A DNA stretch of 17,650 bases from Pyronema omphalodes (lineage: Eukaryota; Ascomycota; Pezizomycetes; Pezizales; Pyronemataceae): assembly GCA_024516155.1 (NCBI GenBank), contig JAJJXM010000196.1, positions 1-17,650 on the forward strand. The letters run 5' to 3'. The position numbers were made by a program, and so were the translations under genes. Below are positions 1-8,076 of this stretch, piece by piece. Within the stretch, counting starts at the first letter, position 1. Each line of letters begins with the position of its first letter. The notes beneath the pieces are model-generated. The model searched no databases. It was not told where the DNA came from and saw nothing but the letters and a program-made list of their open reading frames with translations.

Positions 1-88
1 CCCCATTTCCTCCACCCTTCCCCTCCCATTTTTAACCATTTTTCCGCCTTTATTTCCCCCACAAAGCAAAAACAAAACCAAAGCAAAG

Positions 89-923
89 TTAAACAGCCGC
101 CGGGCCACCTACGCCCCCACTCTCCTCCCCTCTCTCAACTCCTCCGCCGGTGTCTCCTGACTCTTTGCCCTTTGAAACACCCGGGCCCGCCCTGTCCCTC
201 TTCTCCTCCCCTCTCTCCCCTTCTCCCTCCTTCTTCCTCAGCTTCTCGCTCCGCCCCGCCTCGCCTCTCTCCCCTTCTTGTCGGTGGTGTTGTAAGTCCA
301 AGATTGCCATTCCCAAGCACAATCTGGACGTTGATGCCTCCGCTCTTGACGACTTCTGCCCAAGTCTTCTTTGCGGAGGGGGTTGTCTGTCTGGGTTGGT
401 GGGTATTCTTTCCCCTTCCACCATTCTTCGTTGTAGGGGTCTTGCTGGGTGTCGCTGCCGTAGGTCTCGTCTCCTGCGCTTTCATCTTTTTCTTCTGCGT
501 AGCCTTCGCCTCCACAGTCTTCCATCCGTTCGTCTCAGCAGGGGCAGTGCTTGGGGCGTCGGGTAGAGGTGTGTCCTGAGCAGATGAACTGTCAGGGTGG
601 AGGGTTCCGGTGTCGCATCGGTTGACGTGATCGCGAGGAGAGGTAGGGGGGACATAGGCTTGAGGGCATTCAAGCTTGTCCTGGGCGGTCGGTAGTCGCA
701 TGTTTCGAGGCATCAGGCTTCGCACCGGTTGGATTCAGCTCTCGGTTTGTTGTTTGACCGGTGCTCTGGTCGTTGGTGAGGTGGGGTTCGGTGTTCTGGT
801 CGCTTCCCCTTCGCTTTTTCTTGCCAGGAGGGTTGCGGACAGCGTCAAGGACATCCTGAATGTCATGTTGGACGACGGACAGTTTGCATAGTCATCTCTT
901 CCATCGCCTGAGGAAGAGGCCGT
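89..923 (-). pseudogene. ORF1 of copy H, C-terminal part, frameshifted
   Basis: Reading leftward this covers the second half of the ORF1-like protein: a Pro/Thr-rich linker, NGWKTVE, then TWAEVVKSG with a conserved glycine/asparagine stretch after it, and an Arg/Lys/Glu/Gly-rich tail ending GGPAAV before a stop at 89-91. Comparison with copies A and B shows frame changes near 600-660 (a stretch encoding unrelated residues between DKL and HPDSS) and near 240-250 (the basic tail moves to another frame). Copy A splits the gene at 909-923. It is dead as a gene. The WAEVV motif resembles motifs before the nucleic-acid-binding part of some fungal LINE ORF1 proteins, but no zinc knuckle follows here. 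Confidence 0.75.
909..923. repeat. Target site duplication of copy A, left
   Basis: TGAGGAAGAGGCCGT at 909-923 is repeated exactly at 9726-9740, flanking copy A including the LTR element nested in it. The last T could belong to the tail, so the duplication is 14-15 bp. The sequence belongs to ORF1 of copy H, so removing A restores continuous H homology. Confidence 0.88.
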
Positions 924-956
924 TATTTATTTATTTATTAACTCATACACGCATCC

Positions 957-968
957 AACCGTAAGGTT
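957..968 (-). ncRNA. Conserved 3'-terminal hairpin of the retroposon (copy A)
   Basis: In sense orientation the sequence is AACC-TTAC-GGTT, about 20 nt upstream of the tail. The same stem with other loops occurs in copies I (12186-12197), B (15059-15070), C (17452-17463), F (12490-12502) and G (14227-14238, loop TTCG). A short 3' hairpin is a known recognition element for the RT of stringent-type LINEs; that role is inferred here. Confidence 0.6.
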
Positions 969-1106
969 ATGGCGGAATCTACAGTAAATACAAATTAAGA
1001 AACCCGGGTGTCAGGCCAGGCTCTCACTGGGTATGCCCCAGAGCTTGTCGTTAGGGTGTGGGGTTGTAGACCCCCAAGTCTCGTTGTGCTTTTGTTCGTC
1101 AAGCGT

Positions 1107-1111
1107 CGTCT
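1107..1111. repeat. 5-bp target site duplication of the LTR element, left
   Basis: CGTCT precedes the 5' LTR and recurs at 7938-7942 after the 3' LTR. The uninterrupted sequence is present in copy B near 15200, where TCAAGCGTCGTCTGTTCC contains the pentamer once. Five bases is the usual duplication for Ty3/gypsy integrases. Confidence 0.95.
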
Positions 1112-1288
1112 TGTCACGGCTCGAGAATTATTACCTTCCCCCCTCCTCGTCATTCATTCACCTATTATCATTCGCTTCATTATCCAGCACTCGTTTGTTT
1201 ATTTATTTCTATTATCCTCCGGTCTTCGATCATCACTCGTCACTCGCCTGGTGTAGGGTTGCGCTCAATTCCCAAATTGTCAAAAAGG

Positions 1289-1698
1289 TCACGTGACTTA
1301 TCCCCAGGGTTAGGGGTCAGCTCGGATCCCTTTTCGGAAATTCCATACCTACGGTCTACCGATCATCTTATCCGATTAGATAAGATCGGTCACGTGTTCT
1401 AATCAATAGTAGATCAGTATGCACGCGCACTGGTCTACTAATGTGCGCACACGTGACTAGGGCTAGGGCACGATCATCCCATCGATAAGATAAGATCTAG
1501 TCATGTGACCTTATCAGTATTGCACCATCTTTCCAATCGCAGCTGATCTGGTTTCACGTGACTAGGGTTAGGGTTGCACCCGCACGCACACAAACTAGGG
1601 TTAGGTTTGTGACCGTACGCGCACAGCTAGGGTTAGGGTTACGGACGCACGCGCACGATTAGGGTTACGGAAGCGCCGCGCGTGACTACGCTTAGGGT
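1289..1698 (+). promoter_or_regulatory. U3 cluster of CACGTG, GATAAG and TTAGGG motifs
   Basis: CACGTG occurs at 1290-1295, 1391-1396, 1450-1455 and 1555-1560, with CATGTG at 1502-1507. Several lie in the wider context TCACGTGAC, a bHLH (Cbf1/Pho4 class) site. Repeated GATAAG motifs at about 1366-1386 and 1483-1496 are GATA-factor sites. TAGGGTTAGGG or TTAGGG occurs from 1302 to 1698, often right after a CACGTGAC box. The cluster is repeated in the 3' LTR. Factor binding is inferred from motifs only. Confidence 0.55.
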
Positions 1699-1783
1699 TA
1701 CGCTAGCGCGCACGCGAAGCACGCTACCGCGCACAGCGAGTTACGCTATCGCGCACGCGAGATACGCTAACGAGCGCGCGACG
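1699..1783 (+). repeat. 21-bp minisatellite in U3 (four units)
   Basis: Four imperfect units built on TACGCTAnCGCGCACGCGAnn run head to tail just upstream of the core promoter. The second unit has one extra base in this LTR. The same array is at 7383-7466 in the 3' LTR, with 21-bp spacing kept exactly. This CG-dense block could work as a repeated enhancer; that is inference. Confidence 0.75.
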
Positions 1784-1924
1784 AGGCTGTGCACGCAAAC
1801 ACGCTAATTTGGTACGAACGCGTTAGCGCGTCTAGAACGCGCAACCGCGAACCGCGTTGTTTACTTAGTTATTTTTCGGGAAAATTCTGCAAGTAGTGGC
1901 TCGGCGTGTAAGGAGGAAAAATTG

Positions 1925-1931
1925 TATATAA
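1925..1931 (+). promoter_or_regulatory. TATA box of the 5' LTR
   Basis: TATATAA, followed by a T-rich stretch. The self-primer motif that should mark the RNA 5' end begins at 1975, about 50 bp downstream. The equivalent box in the 3' LTR is at 7607-7613. Confidence 0.6.
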
Positions 1932-1974
1932 GAGGATTGTTTCTTTGTTTGTTTATTTTGTTTTTCTTTTCTCC

Positions 1975-1986
1975 TTACACAGTTAT
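1975..1986 (+). other. Self-primer sequence at the putative start of R
   Basis: TTACACAGTTAT is the exact reverse complement of the 12 bases at 2258-2269 directly after the 5' LTR. In Tf1-type elements the 5' end of the RNA folds back on the PBS, is cleaved, and primes minus-strand DNA. The same motif in the 3' LTR is at 7657-7668. Confidence 0.75.
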
Positions 1987-2257
1987 TTGTTTATTTACAA
2001 ATTCAAATACTTTGTCGAAAATCTTTGTTTACGTCCTCGTTCTCGTCCCCGTCTTTGGATCTCTTTGTCCCTTGAAATCTTTGTTTATTTCCTTAACTTC
2101 TAAACACAGAAAGTCTTTAAGTTGATGCTAGACACAGCTTAAGAATTTCTAACGTTGAAGTTATTATAAGGATATATCCATTGAACTCAAGAGTGGATAA
2201 TTGAGAAGAGCCCTCAGGTTCTCCGTCAGCTATCTCTCCCTTGTTCGCCGTTACAAC

Positions 2258-2269
2258 ATAACTGTGTAA
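2258..2269 (+). other. Primer-binding site of Tf1-like self-priming type
   Basis: ATAACTGTGTAA starts two bases after the LTR ends, which is the normal offset for the two bases trimmed by integrase. It pairs over 12 nt with 1975-1986. From memory, Tf1-group elements use a PBS beginning ATAACTG; that resemblance needs an alignment. I see no TGG-type start that would suggest a tRNA 3' end. Confidence 0.75.
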
Positions 2270-2489
2270 TCAAGACCTGCCGGCTCTACCGTCAACTCTC
2301 GATTACAACAAGCTTTACATGCTTCACAACCTCTGGTTCTACGAATTCATCAATCTATTACCGATCTTCCGTTCCCTCGAAAACCCCGTCGTCCTGGACG
2401 AAATCGAAATTGCTCGACAACTCGGAAACGAATACGCAGCAACTCGAATTCAATATAACGACGAAACCAACATCTGGCACCTCCGTTAA
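2262..2489 (+). pseudogene. Upstream in-frame segment before gag, closed by a TAA
   Basis: This frame is open from 2262, with an ATG at 2319 and a TAA at 2487-2489 (56 codons from that ATG). The gag ATG at 2499 follows in the same frame only nine bases later. It could be the N-terminal part of gag cut off by a nonsense mutation, or an unrelated leader uORF. The peptide is rich in hydrophobic and aromatic residues (LWFYEF near its start) and I do not recognise capsid motifs in it. The space between LTR and gag is only 243 bp, so there is no room for a longer missing N-terminus. Confidence 0.4.
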
Positions 2490-2498
2490 TCCCTCGAA

Positions 2499-3041
2499 AT
2501 GGACCAAAACAACAAGGTCGTCGTGGCCCTGTACCTCAACGAAGCCGAAAGGTTAGAGGTCGAACAGGACCCTACGAAGATCAAATTGGTCCGTAACGCC
2601 GTAAAAGAATACGAACGAGACCTTCAGACCAGTCTTGTTTACCAAGCCGAAGAACCTCAGAACTTCACCAAATTTGTGGATCTTTGTATGAAGCTAGATT
2701 ACAGAATTCGAGCTCATTCAAACACCACAAAGCGGCACGTTTCTTCGGTCCCCAGTCGTTCCAGCTCCACGCCGTCTCGCCCGGCGTCCCACCCAACGAA
2801 TACCAATAGTGGTAATTACGGATCGGCCCCCATGGACCTATCAGCTTCCCAAAAGGCTCAGAACCAACGCCGTCGTGATGAACGAATGGCTAAGGGACTT
2901 TGTCTTTATTGTGGATCAGCCGATCATTTCAAGAACGAATGTTCTACGTTGGCAGCAAACAACTCCCGCAAGATTCGCCTAGCCGCCGCCGAGGTTTTGG
3001 ATATTCCAACAAACCCCGACGTCGACCAGGGAAAAGAGTAG
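2499..3041 (+). CDS. gag: Gag (short; capsid C-terminal part and CCHC nucleocapsid knuckle)
   Basis: A 180-residue product. Residues about 30-75 look like the end of a Ty3/gypsy capsid domain (helical, with FVDLCMKLDYRI at its close). A Ser/Pro/Thr/Asn-rich linker follows, then a zinc knuckle C-X2-C-X4-H-X4-C with ligands C135, C138, H143 and C148 that should bind the RNA genome. The tail is basic. It is shorter than a usual Gag; most of the capsid N-terminal half is missing or lies in the segment closed by the TAA at 2487. The reading frame ends at TAG 3039-3041, four bases after a canonical slippery heptamer, and overlaps pol in the -1 frame. The ATG at 2499 is the first after that TAA. Whether this Gag can assemble particles is doubtful. 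Confidence 0.8.
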   Translation: MDQNNKVVVALYLNEAERLEVEQDPTKIKLVRNAVKEYERDLQTSLVYQAEEPQNFTKFVDLCMKLDYRIRAHSNTTKRHVSSVPSRSSSTPSRPASHPTNTNSGNYGSAPMDLSASQKAQNQRRRDERMAKGLCLYCGSADHFKNECSTLAANNSRKIRLAAAEVLDIPTNPDVDQGKE

Positions 3042-3072
3042 TCCATCAACAGCCTGTTGGCTCTGTTGTTGG
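3029..3072 (+). promoter_or_regulatory. Putative -1 ribosomal frameshift signal, gag to pol
   Basis: The heptamer G GGA AAA lies at 3029-3035 in gag phase and re-reads as GGG AAA in the pol frame. The gag stop is two codons later. After a 7-nt spacer a stem can form between CCATCAACAG (3043-3052) and CTGTTGTTGG (3063-3072), nine of ten positions pairing, with a 10-nt loop. GGCT in the loop (3059-3062) could pair with AGCC at 3076-3079, a weak pseudoknot option. Heptamer type, frame, spacer and placement fit programmed -1 frameshifting. Confidence 0.75.
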
Positions 3073-6000
3073 ACCAGCCCCTGCCTCGTCTTTCGTTTCA
3101 TCTCAGGAAATCGTTTATGTATCCGCTAGTTCTTTGTCAAGTAAACAAGAAAACGAATTGGATGGGAATCATTTGGTCGTGCCATGTACACTAACTGAAC
3201 ACAATACCAAGATCGATACTCATGCTCTCGTAGACTGCGGATGCACAGGAATTTCCTTCATGAACGAAGACTTCGCACGCCAACACAACTTCCCCCGTTA
3301 TCAATTAAAAAACCCCAAAATGGTCGAAGTAATTGATGGACGACCTATTTCATCAGGAGACATCACCGAATACGTTGAAGTCGAATGTACAATAGGAGAC
3401 CATCATGAATTACTAACTGCCTACGTTACTCGGCTTGGTCATTATCCCCTCGTTTTAGGAATCCCATGGCTTCGTAAACACGATGTTACAATAAACTTCG
3501 CCGACAACGATATCAAATTCTCATCACCGAACTGCCTCCCCCACCGAACCACGTTAACACCCACCCCTGTTAAGGGTATTGCTCCGAAACAACAGAATAA
3601 GATCTGTGCCATTTCAGCTACGACGTTTCGACGCATTGTAAACAATGCCAACAACCGTTACGGAAAAGTCGAACAATTCTCCTTATCTTTGAATGAAATC
3701 ACCACAGCTCTTCAACCAGAGAAAGAGGAACCGGATCTTAAGACTATTGTACCACCCGAATATCACCAGTACTTGGGAATCTTCGAAAAGGTCAACGCCG
3801 ACAAGTTACCGCCCCATCGACCGTCGGATCACAAGATATCACTCGTCGATGGTTTTCAGCCTCCCTTCGGTCCTCTTTACTCCCTATCACGTCCGGAGTT
3901 GGAGGAATTGAAACGTTGGTTAGATGAGAACCTTACCAAAGGTTTCATCCGTGCTTCCTCGTCCCCAGCGGCCGCTCCCATTCTTTTCGTAAAGAAAGGC
4001 GATGGTTCATTACGTTTGGTGGTCGATTATCGTGGAATCAACGCCGGAACGATCAAGAATCGCTACCCCCTTCCCCTGATGCAGGATACCTTAATGAACC
4101 TTTCAAGAGCTAAGTGGTTCACTAAGCTCGACATTAGGGGGGCGTATAACTTAATACGTATGGCAAATGGGGAAGAATGGAAAACCGCTTTTCGTACCCG
4201 GTACGGATTATTCGAATCATTGGTTATGCCTTTCGGACTCACCAATGCCCCTGCTACGTTCCAGAACTTCATTAACGACGTATTGGCACCTTACCTTGAT
4301 CGATTCTGCACTGCCTATTTGGATGACACCCTGATCTATTCGGATAATCTCGAAGAACATAAACAACATGTTAAATTGATTCTCGAAGCATTCGAAAAAG
4401 CAGGGTTACATCTCAAACCAGACAAATGCGAGTTCCACCAGAAGGAAGTAAAGTACTTAGGACTCATCATTAGTACAGAAGGTATAAAGATGGATCCTGA
4501 GAAGATTACTGCAGTTCGAGATTGGGAATCTCCCCGGAACCTCAAAGATGTTAGAGCGTTTTTGGGATTTGCAAACTTCTATCGACGTTTCGTTAAGAAC
4601 TATTCAAAAATAGTCCAACCTCTTACGTTACTCACACGTAAAGGAGTTCCTTTCGTCTGGTCAGAATCCCAACAACAGGCCTTTGAGGAATTGAAATCAA
4701 CATTTACATCCGCCCCCGTTTTGGCTCGTTTCGACCCAGACCGGGATGTTATTGTCGAAACCGATGCTTCTGATTATGTCTCCGCCGGAGTTCTTTCCCA
4801 ATATGATGATGAAGGAATCTTACATCCTATTGCTTACTTCTCAAAGAAACATTCCCCCGCTGAATGTAATTATGAGATATACGATAAAGAACTCATGGCT
4901 ATCGTCCGGGCCTTCGAGGAATGGCGCCCCGAATTGCAATCTGTTATTAACCCCATCCGAGTACTGTCAGATCATAAGAATCTGGAATATTTCACTTCGA
5001 CAAAGCTCTTGAACCGCCGTCAAGCCCGTTGGTCCCAGTTCTTGTCTCAGTTTAATTTTAAGATTCTTTACCGCCCCGGTACCGCAGGCGGTAAACCAGA
5101 CGCACTGACTCGTCGATCCGGAGATCTGCCTAAAGAGGGGGATGAACGCTCCCTAGAGAACCACACAACGATCATTAAGCCAGAGAATATCCTTCACGCT
5201 GCGGCTGTTACCCCCAGTAATCAACAAACAATAACGAATTCGCAACAAACCGTAATACCGGACCCACAACAAACAAACCCCACCTTATCCCAGCTCTTCA
5301 CGGAAGCCTACGAGAAAGACCCATTCCCCATTAAGGTTATTGAAATGCTAAACAATAACACTCGTTATTGTAAAGACATTACATTAGCTGAATGTACAGT
5401 AAACAATAACCGTTTATTCTACCGGGGATGTTTATGGGTCCCGAATTACGAACCCCTACGATTACACCTAATGCAACAACACCACGACTCTCCTACGGCT
5501 GGACACCCAGGTAGATCTAAAACATTAGAATACCTCTCAAGAACCTATACGTGGCCCCAGATGAGGACAGACGTGGAAAGATATATTCGAAATTGTCATA
5601 CCTGCCAACGTTCGAAACCTACCAGACATGCCCCGTTTGGTATCCTACGTCCACTACCTATTCCAGAAAGACCCTGGCAGGACATATCAATGGACTTCGT
5701 AACAGGATTACCGTGGTCCAATGGGTGTGATGCAATTTGGGTAGTTGTGGATAGATTAACCAAAGAACGACATCTGATTGCCTGTCGAACAGACATCGAC
5801 GCAAAGGAATTATCGTCTTTGTTTATTACCCACATCTTTCGATTGCATGGACTCCCTCTTACCATTATCTCTGATCGAGGACCTCAATTCGCTGCTTTGT
5901 TTTGGAAGAATCTCTGTCGACGTTTGGGAATCGAGCCTCGATTATCTACAGCATTCCATCCTCAAACGGACGGCCAAACAGAACGAATGAACGCCATTAT

Positions 6001-6757
6001 GGAACAATACCTCCGAGCTCACGTCAACTATCTTCAAGACGATTGGGCTGATTGGTTACCATTAGCGGAATTCGCTGCGAATAACCAAGCATCCGAGACA
6101 ACGGGAACTTCCCCGTTCTTTGCTAATAAAGGATTCGACCCCCGTTGTCAATTCGATTTACTTCCAGCAGCTACGAACGATGTAAACGATCGACGGGCCC
6201 TCACAACTTCGAAAACCCTCGCCGAAATCCATAACCATTTACGAGCTGAGATCAACAGAGCTAATCTACGTTATCAAGAGAATGCCGATAAACATCGACT
6301 CCCGTCACCGAATTATCAGCCCGGAGATCTGGTATGGATGAATGCCCGTAATTGGAAAACCCGTCGACCCTCCCGGAAATTAGACAACAAACGTTACGGA
6401 CCCCTCAAGATTATCGCCAAAGTATCCCCCTATGCCTATCGATTAGAACTACCTCCGACAATGAAATGTCACAACGTTCAACATGTTTCCTTATTGGAAC
6501 CCGCTGCGAATGACCCCTACCCCGGTCAACAATCAGACCCACCACCCCCGGTGGAAATCGACGGTGAAGACGAATACTTCATCGAAGCTATCCTCGACTC
6601 CCGAATTCACCGGAAGAAACTTCAGTATATGGTTAAATGGGTTGGATACGATATGCCCGATTGGGAACCCGCCGAACTCCATTTCGACAGTAAAGCCGTT
6701 GACGACTTTCATAAAAAGTATCCCGATAAACCGGGACCCCTCCCCAACTTATCTTAG
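3032..6757 (+). CDS. pol: Pol polyprotein: protease, RT, RNase H, integrase, chromodomain
   Basis: The open frame runs from 2900 (1,285 codons, no ATG at its start); translation most likely enters by -1 frameshift at 3029-3035. Counting residues from 2900: aspartic protease with D112-C-G and LGIPWL near 185; RT about 320-500 with D411 and YLDD at 473-476; RNase H with D622, E664 and D691; integrase zinc region H862, H869, C899, C902; catalytic D932, D992, E1028 in a D-X59-D-X35-E spacing; GPY/F-like module near 1164; chromodomain about 1224-1277 with aromatic and WEPAE motifs. The D-C-G protease triad differs from the common D-S/T-G but, as I recall, is usual in fungal relatives. The chromodomain probably tethers integration to modified histones. 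All catalytic residues checked are present and no stop interrupts the frame. Confidence 0.95.
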   Translation, partial: KRVVHQQPVGSVVGPAPASSFVSSQEIVYVSASSLSSKQENELDGNHLVVPCTLTEHNTKIDTHALVDCGCTGISFMNEDFARQHNFPRYQLKNPKMVEVIDGRPISSGDITEYVEVECTIGDHHELLTAYVTRLGHYPLVLGIPWLRKHDVTINFADNDIKFSSPNCLPHRTTLTPTPVKGIAPKQQNKICAISATTFRRIVNNANNRYGKVEQFSLSLNEITTALQPEKEEPDLKTIVPPEYHQYLGIFEKVNADKLPPHRPSDHKISLVDGFQPPFGPLYSLSRPELEELKRWLDENLTKGFIRASSSPAAAPILFVKKGDGSLRLVVDYRGINAGTIKNRYPLPLMQDTLMNLSRAKWFTKLDIRGAYNLIRMANGEEWKTAFRTRYGLFESLVMPFGLTNAPATFQNFINDVLAPYLDRFCTAYLDDTLIYSDNLEEHKQHVKLILEAFEKAGLHLKPDKCEFHQKEVKYLGLIISTEGIKMDPEKITAVRDWESPRNLKDVRAFLGFANFYRRFVKNYSKIVQPLTLLTRKGVPFVWSESQQQAFEELKSTFTSAPVLARFDPDRDVIVETDASDYVSAGVLSQYDDEGILHPIAYFSKKHSPAECNYEIYDKELMAIVRAFEEWRPELQSVINPIRVLSDHKNLEYFTSTKLLNRRQARWSQFLSQFNFKILYRPGTAGGKPDALTRRSGDLPKEGDERSLENHTTIIKPENILHAAAVTPSNQQTITNSQQTVIPDPQQTNPTLSQLFTEAYEKDPFPIKVIEMLNNNTRYCKDITLAECTVNNNRLFYRGCLWVPNYEPLRLHLMQQHHDSPTAGHPGRSKTLEYLSRTYTWPQMRTDVERYIRNCHTCQRSKPTRHAPFGILRPLPIPERPWQDISMDFVTGLPWSNGCDAIWVVVDRLTKERHLIACRTDIDAKELSSLFITHIFRLHGLPLTIISDRGPQFAALFWKNLCRRLGIEPRLSTAFHPQTDGQTERMNAIMEQYLRAHVNYLQDDWADWLPLAEFAANNQASETTGTSPFFANKGFDPRCQFDLLPAATNDVNDRRALTTSKTLAEIHNHLRAEINRANLRYQENADKHRLPSPNYQPGDLVWMNARNWKTRRPSRKLDNKRYGPLKIIAKVSPYAYRLELPPTMKCHNVQHVSLLEPAANDPYPGQQSDPPPPVEIDGEDEYFIEAILDSRIHRKKLQYMVKWVGYDMPDWEPAELHFDSKAVDDFHKKYPDKPGPLPNLS

Positions 6758-6782
6758 AAGTTACTTCGCCGGAGCTCAGTCC

Positions 6783-6794
6783 AAGAACGGGGGA
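6783..6794 (+). other. Candidate polypurine tract
   Basis: AAGAACGGGGGA is the only purine-rich run just before the 3' LTR, interrupted by one C and separated from the LTR by TCC. It is in the right place for plus-strand priming, but the run is weak. Confidence 0.45.
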
Positions 6795-6797
6795 TCC

Positions 6798-7937
6798 TGT
6801 CACGGCTCGAGAATTATTACCTTCCCCCTCCTCGTCATTCATTCACCTATTATCATTCGCTTCATTATCCAGCACTCGTTTGTTTATTTATTTCTATTAT
6901 CCTTCGGTCTTCGATCATCACTCGTCACTCGCCTGGGTTAGGGTTGCGCTCAATTCCCAAATTGTCAAAAAGGTCACGTGACTTATCCCCAGGGTTAGGG
7001 GTCAGCTCGGATCCCTTTTCGGAAATTCCATACCTACGGTCTACCGATCATCTTATCCGATTAGATAAGATCGGTCACGTGTTCTAATCAATAGTAGATC
7101 AGTATGCACGCGCACTGGTCTACTAATGTGCGCACACGTGACTAGGGCTAGGGCACGATCATCTTATCGATAAGATAAGATCTAGTCATGTGACCTTATC
7201 AGTATTGCACCATCTTTCCAATCGCAGCTGATCTGGTTTCACGTGACTAGGGTTAGGGTTGCACCCGCACGCACACAAACTAGGGTTAGGTTTGTGACCG
7301 TACGCGCACAGCTAGGGTTAGGGATACGGACGCACGCGCACGATTAGGGTTACGGAAGCGCGCGCGTGACTACGCTTAGGGTTACGCTAGCGCGCACGCG
7401 AAGCACGCTACCGCGCACGCGAGTTACGCTATCGCGCACGCGAGATACGCTAACGAGCGCGCGACGAGGCTGTGCACGCAAACACGCTAATTTGGTACGA
7501 ACGCGTTAGCGCGTCTAGAACGCGCAACCGCGACCGCGTTGTTTACTTAGTTATTTTTCGGGAAAATTCTGCAAGTAGTGGCTCGGCGTGTAAGGAGGAA
7601 AAATTGTATATAAGAGGATTGTTTCTTTGTTTGTTTATTTTGTTTTTCTTTTCTCCTTACACAGTTATTTGTTTATTTACAAATTCAAATACTTTGTCGA
7701 AAATCTTTGTTTACGTCCTCGTTCTCGTCCCCGTCTTTGGATCTCTTTGTCCCTTGAAATCTTTGTTTATTTCCTTAACTTCTAAACACAGAAAGTCTTT
7801 AAGTTGATGCTAGACACAGCTTAAGAATTTCTAACGTTGAAGTTATTATAAGGATATATCCATTGAACTCAAGAGTGGATAATTGAGAAGAGCCCTCAGG
7901 TTCTCCGTCAGCTATCTCTCCCTTGTTCGCCGTTACA
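6798..7937 (+). repeat. 3' LTR
   Basis: 1,140 bp, with the same ends as the 5' LTR and the same motif order. TATA is at 7607-7613, the self-primer at 7657-7668 and the 21-bp array at 7383-7466. About 0.5 percent substitutions separate it from the 5' LTR. Its promoter points right, into copies A and H, and would make RNA antisense to their ORF1. Confidence 0.97.
7607..7613 (+). promoter_or_regulatory. TATA box of the 3' LTR
   Basis: TATATAA in the same context as 1925-1931. It can drive outward, rightward transcription through 7943-10569. Confidence 0.5.
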
Positions 7938-7942
7938 CGTCT
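7938..7942. repeat. 5-bp target site duplication of the LTR element, right
   Basis: CGTCT, the mate of 1107-1111. Copy A homology resumes directly after it with GTTCCAGGAGCCCTG. Confidence 0.95.
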
Positions 7943-8076
7943 GTTCCAGGAGCCCTGTACGCTCGGAGGCCACCTCGCCGGGTCGTTCCCCCATTTCCTC
8001 CACCCTTCCCCTCCCATTTTTAACCATTTTTCCGCCTTTATTTCCCCCACAAAGCAAAAACAAAACCAAAGCAAAG

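Larger units (their letters stand above)
1112..2255 (+). repeat. 5' LTR
   Basis: 1,144 bp, beginning TGTCACGGCTCG and ending GCCGTTACA. U3 (about 1112-1974) carries CACGTG boxes, GATAAG motifs, TTAGGG motifs, a 21-bp minisatellite and a TATA box. R-U5 starts at about 1975 if the self-primer marks the RNA 5' end. It differs from the 3' LTR by one C in a C-run, two adjacent pairs and two lone substitutions, and three further single-base indels, all upstream of the TATA box. Confidence 0.97.
1112..7937 (+). mobile_element. Ty3/gypsy chromodomain LTR retrotransposon (chromovirus type), complete
   Basis: A 6,826-bp element with LTRs at 1112-2255 and 6798-7937 (TGTCAC...TTACA), flanked by the 5-bp duplication CGTCT. 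Internal order is self-primer PBS, short gag with a CCHC knuckle, -1 overlapping pol (protease, RT, RNase H, integrase D-D-E, chromodomain), purine-rich tract, 3' LTR. The C-terminal chromodomain and domain order place it with fungal chromoviruses. The LTRs differ by about six substitutions and four single-base indels, so insertion is fairly recent. Pol is uninterrupted, so C-to-T mutation of the RIP kind is not evident. Gag may be defective. It sits in the 3' UTR of copy A, on the opposite strand. Confidence 0.97.

Noticed and set aside
150..579. Plus-strand open frames opposite ORF1 of copy H (Ser/Pro/Leu-rich)
   Set aside because: They mirror the purine-rich ORF1 coding strand. The same shadows recur at 8318-8572 and 15411-15839, and the product is low-complexity. 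Copy comparison supports the minus-strand frame.
923..943. Simple TTTA microsatellites as independent repeats (also 12216-12236, 15020-15042, 17405-17433)
   Set aside because: Each sits exactly at an element 3' end next to a target duplication or truncation, so they are retroposon tails.
1297..1700. True interstitial telomere or chromosome end
   Set aside because: TTAGGG motifs are scattered among other motifs inside both LTRs and are not a tandem array, so they belong to the element.
5596..5865. Minus-strand open frames inside pol
   Set aside because: Shadows of the integrase coding strand; the plus-strand frame has all catalytic motifs.
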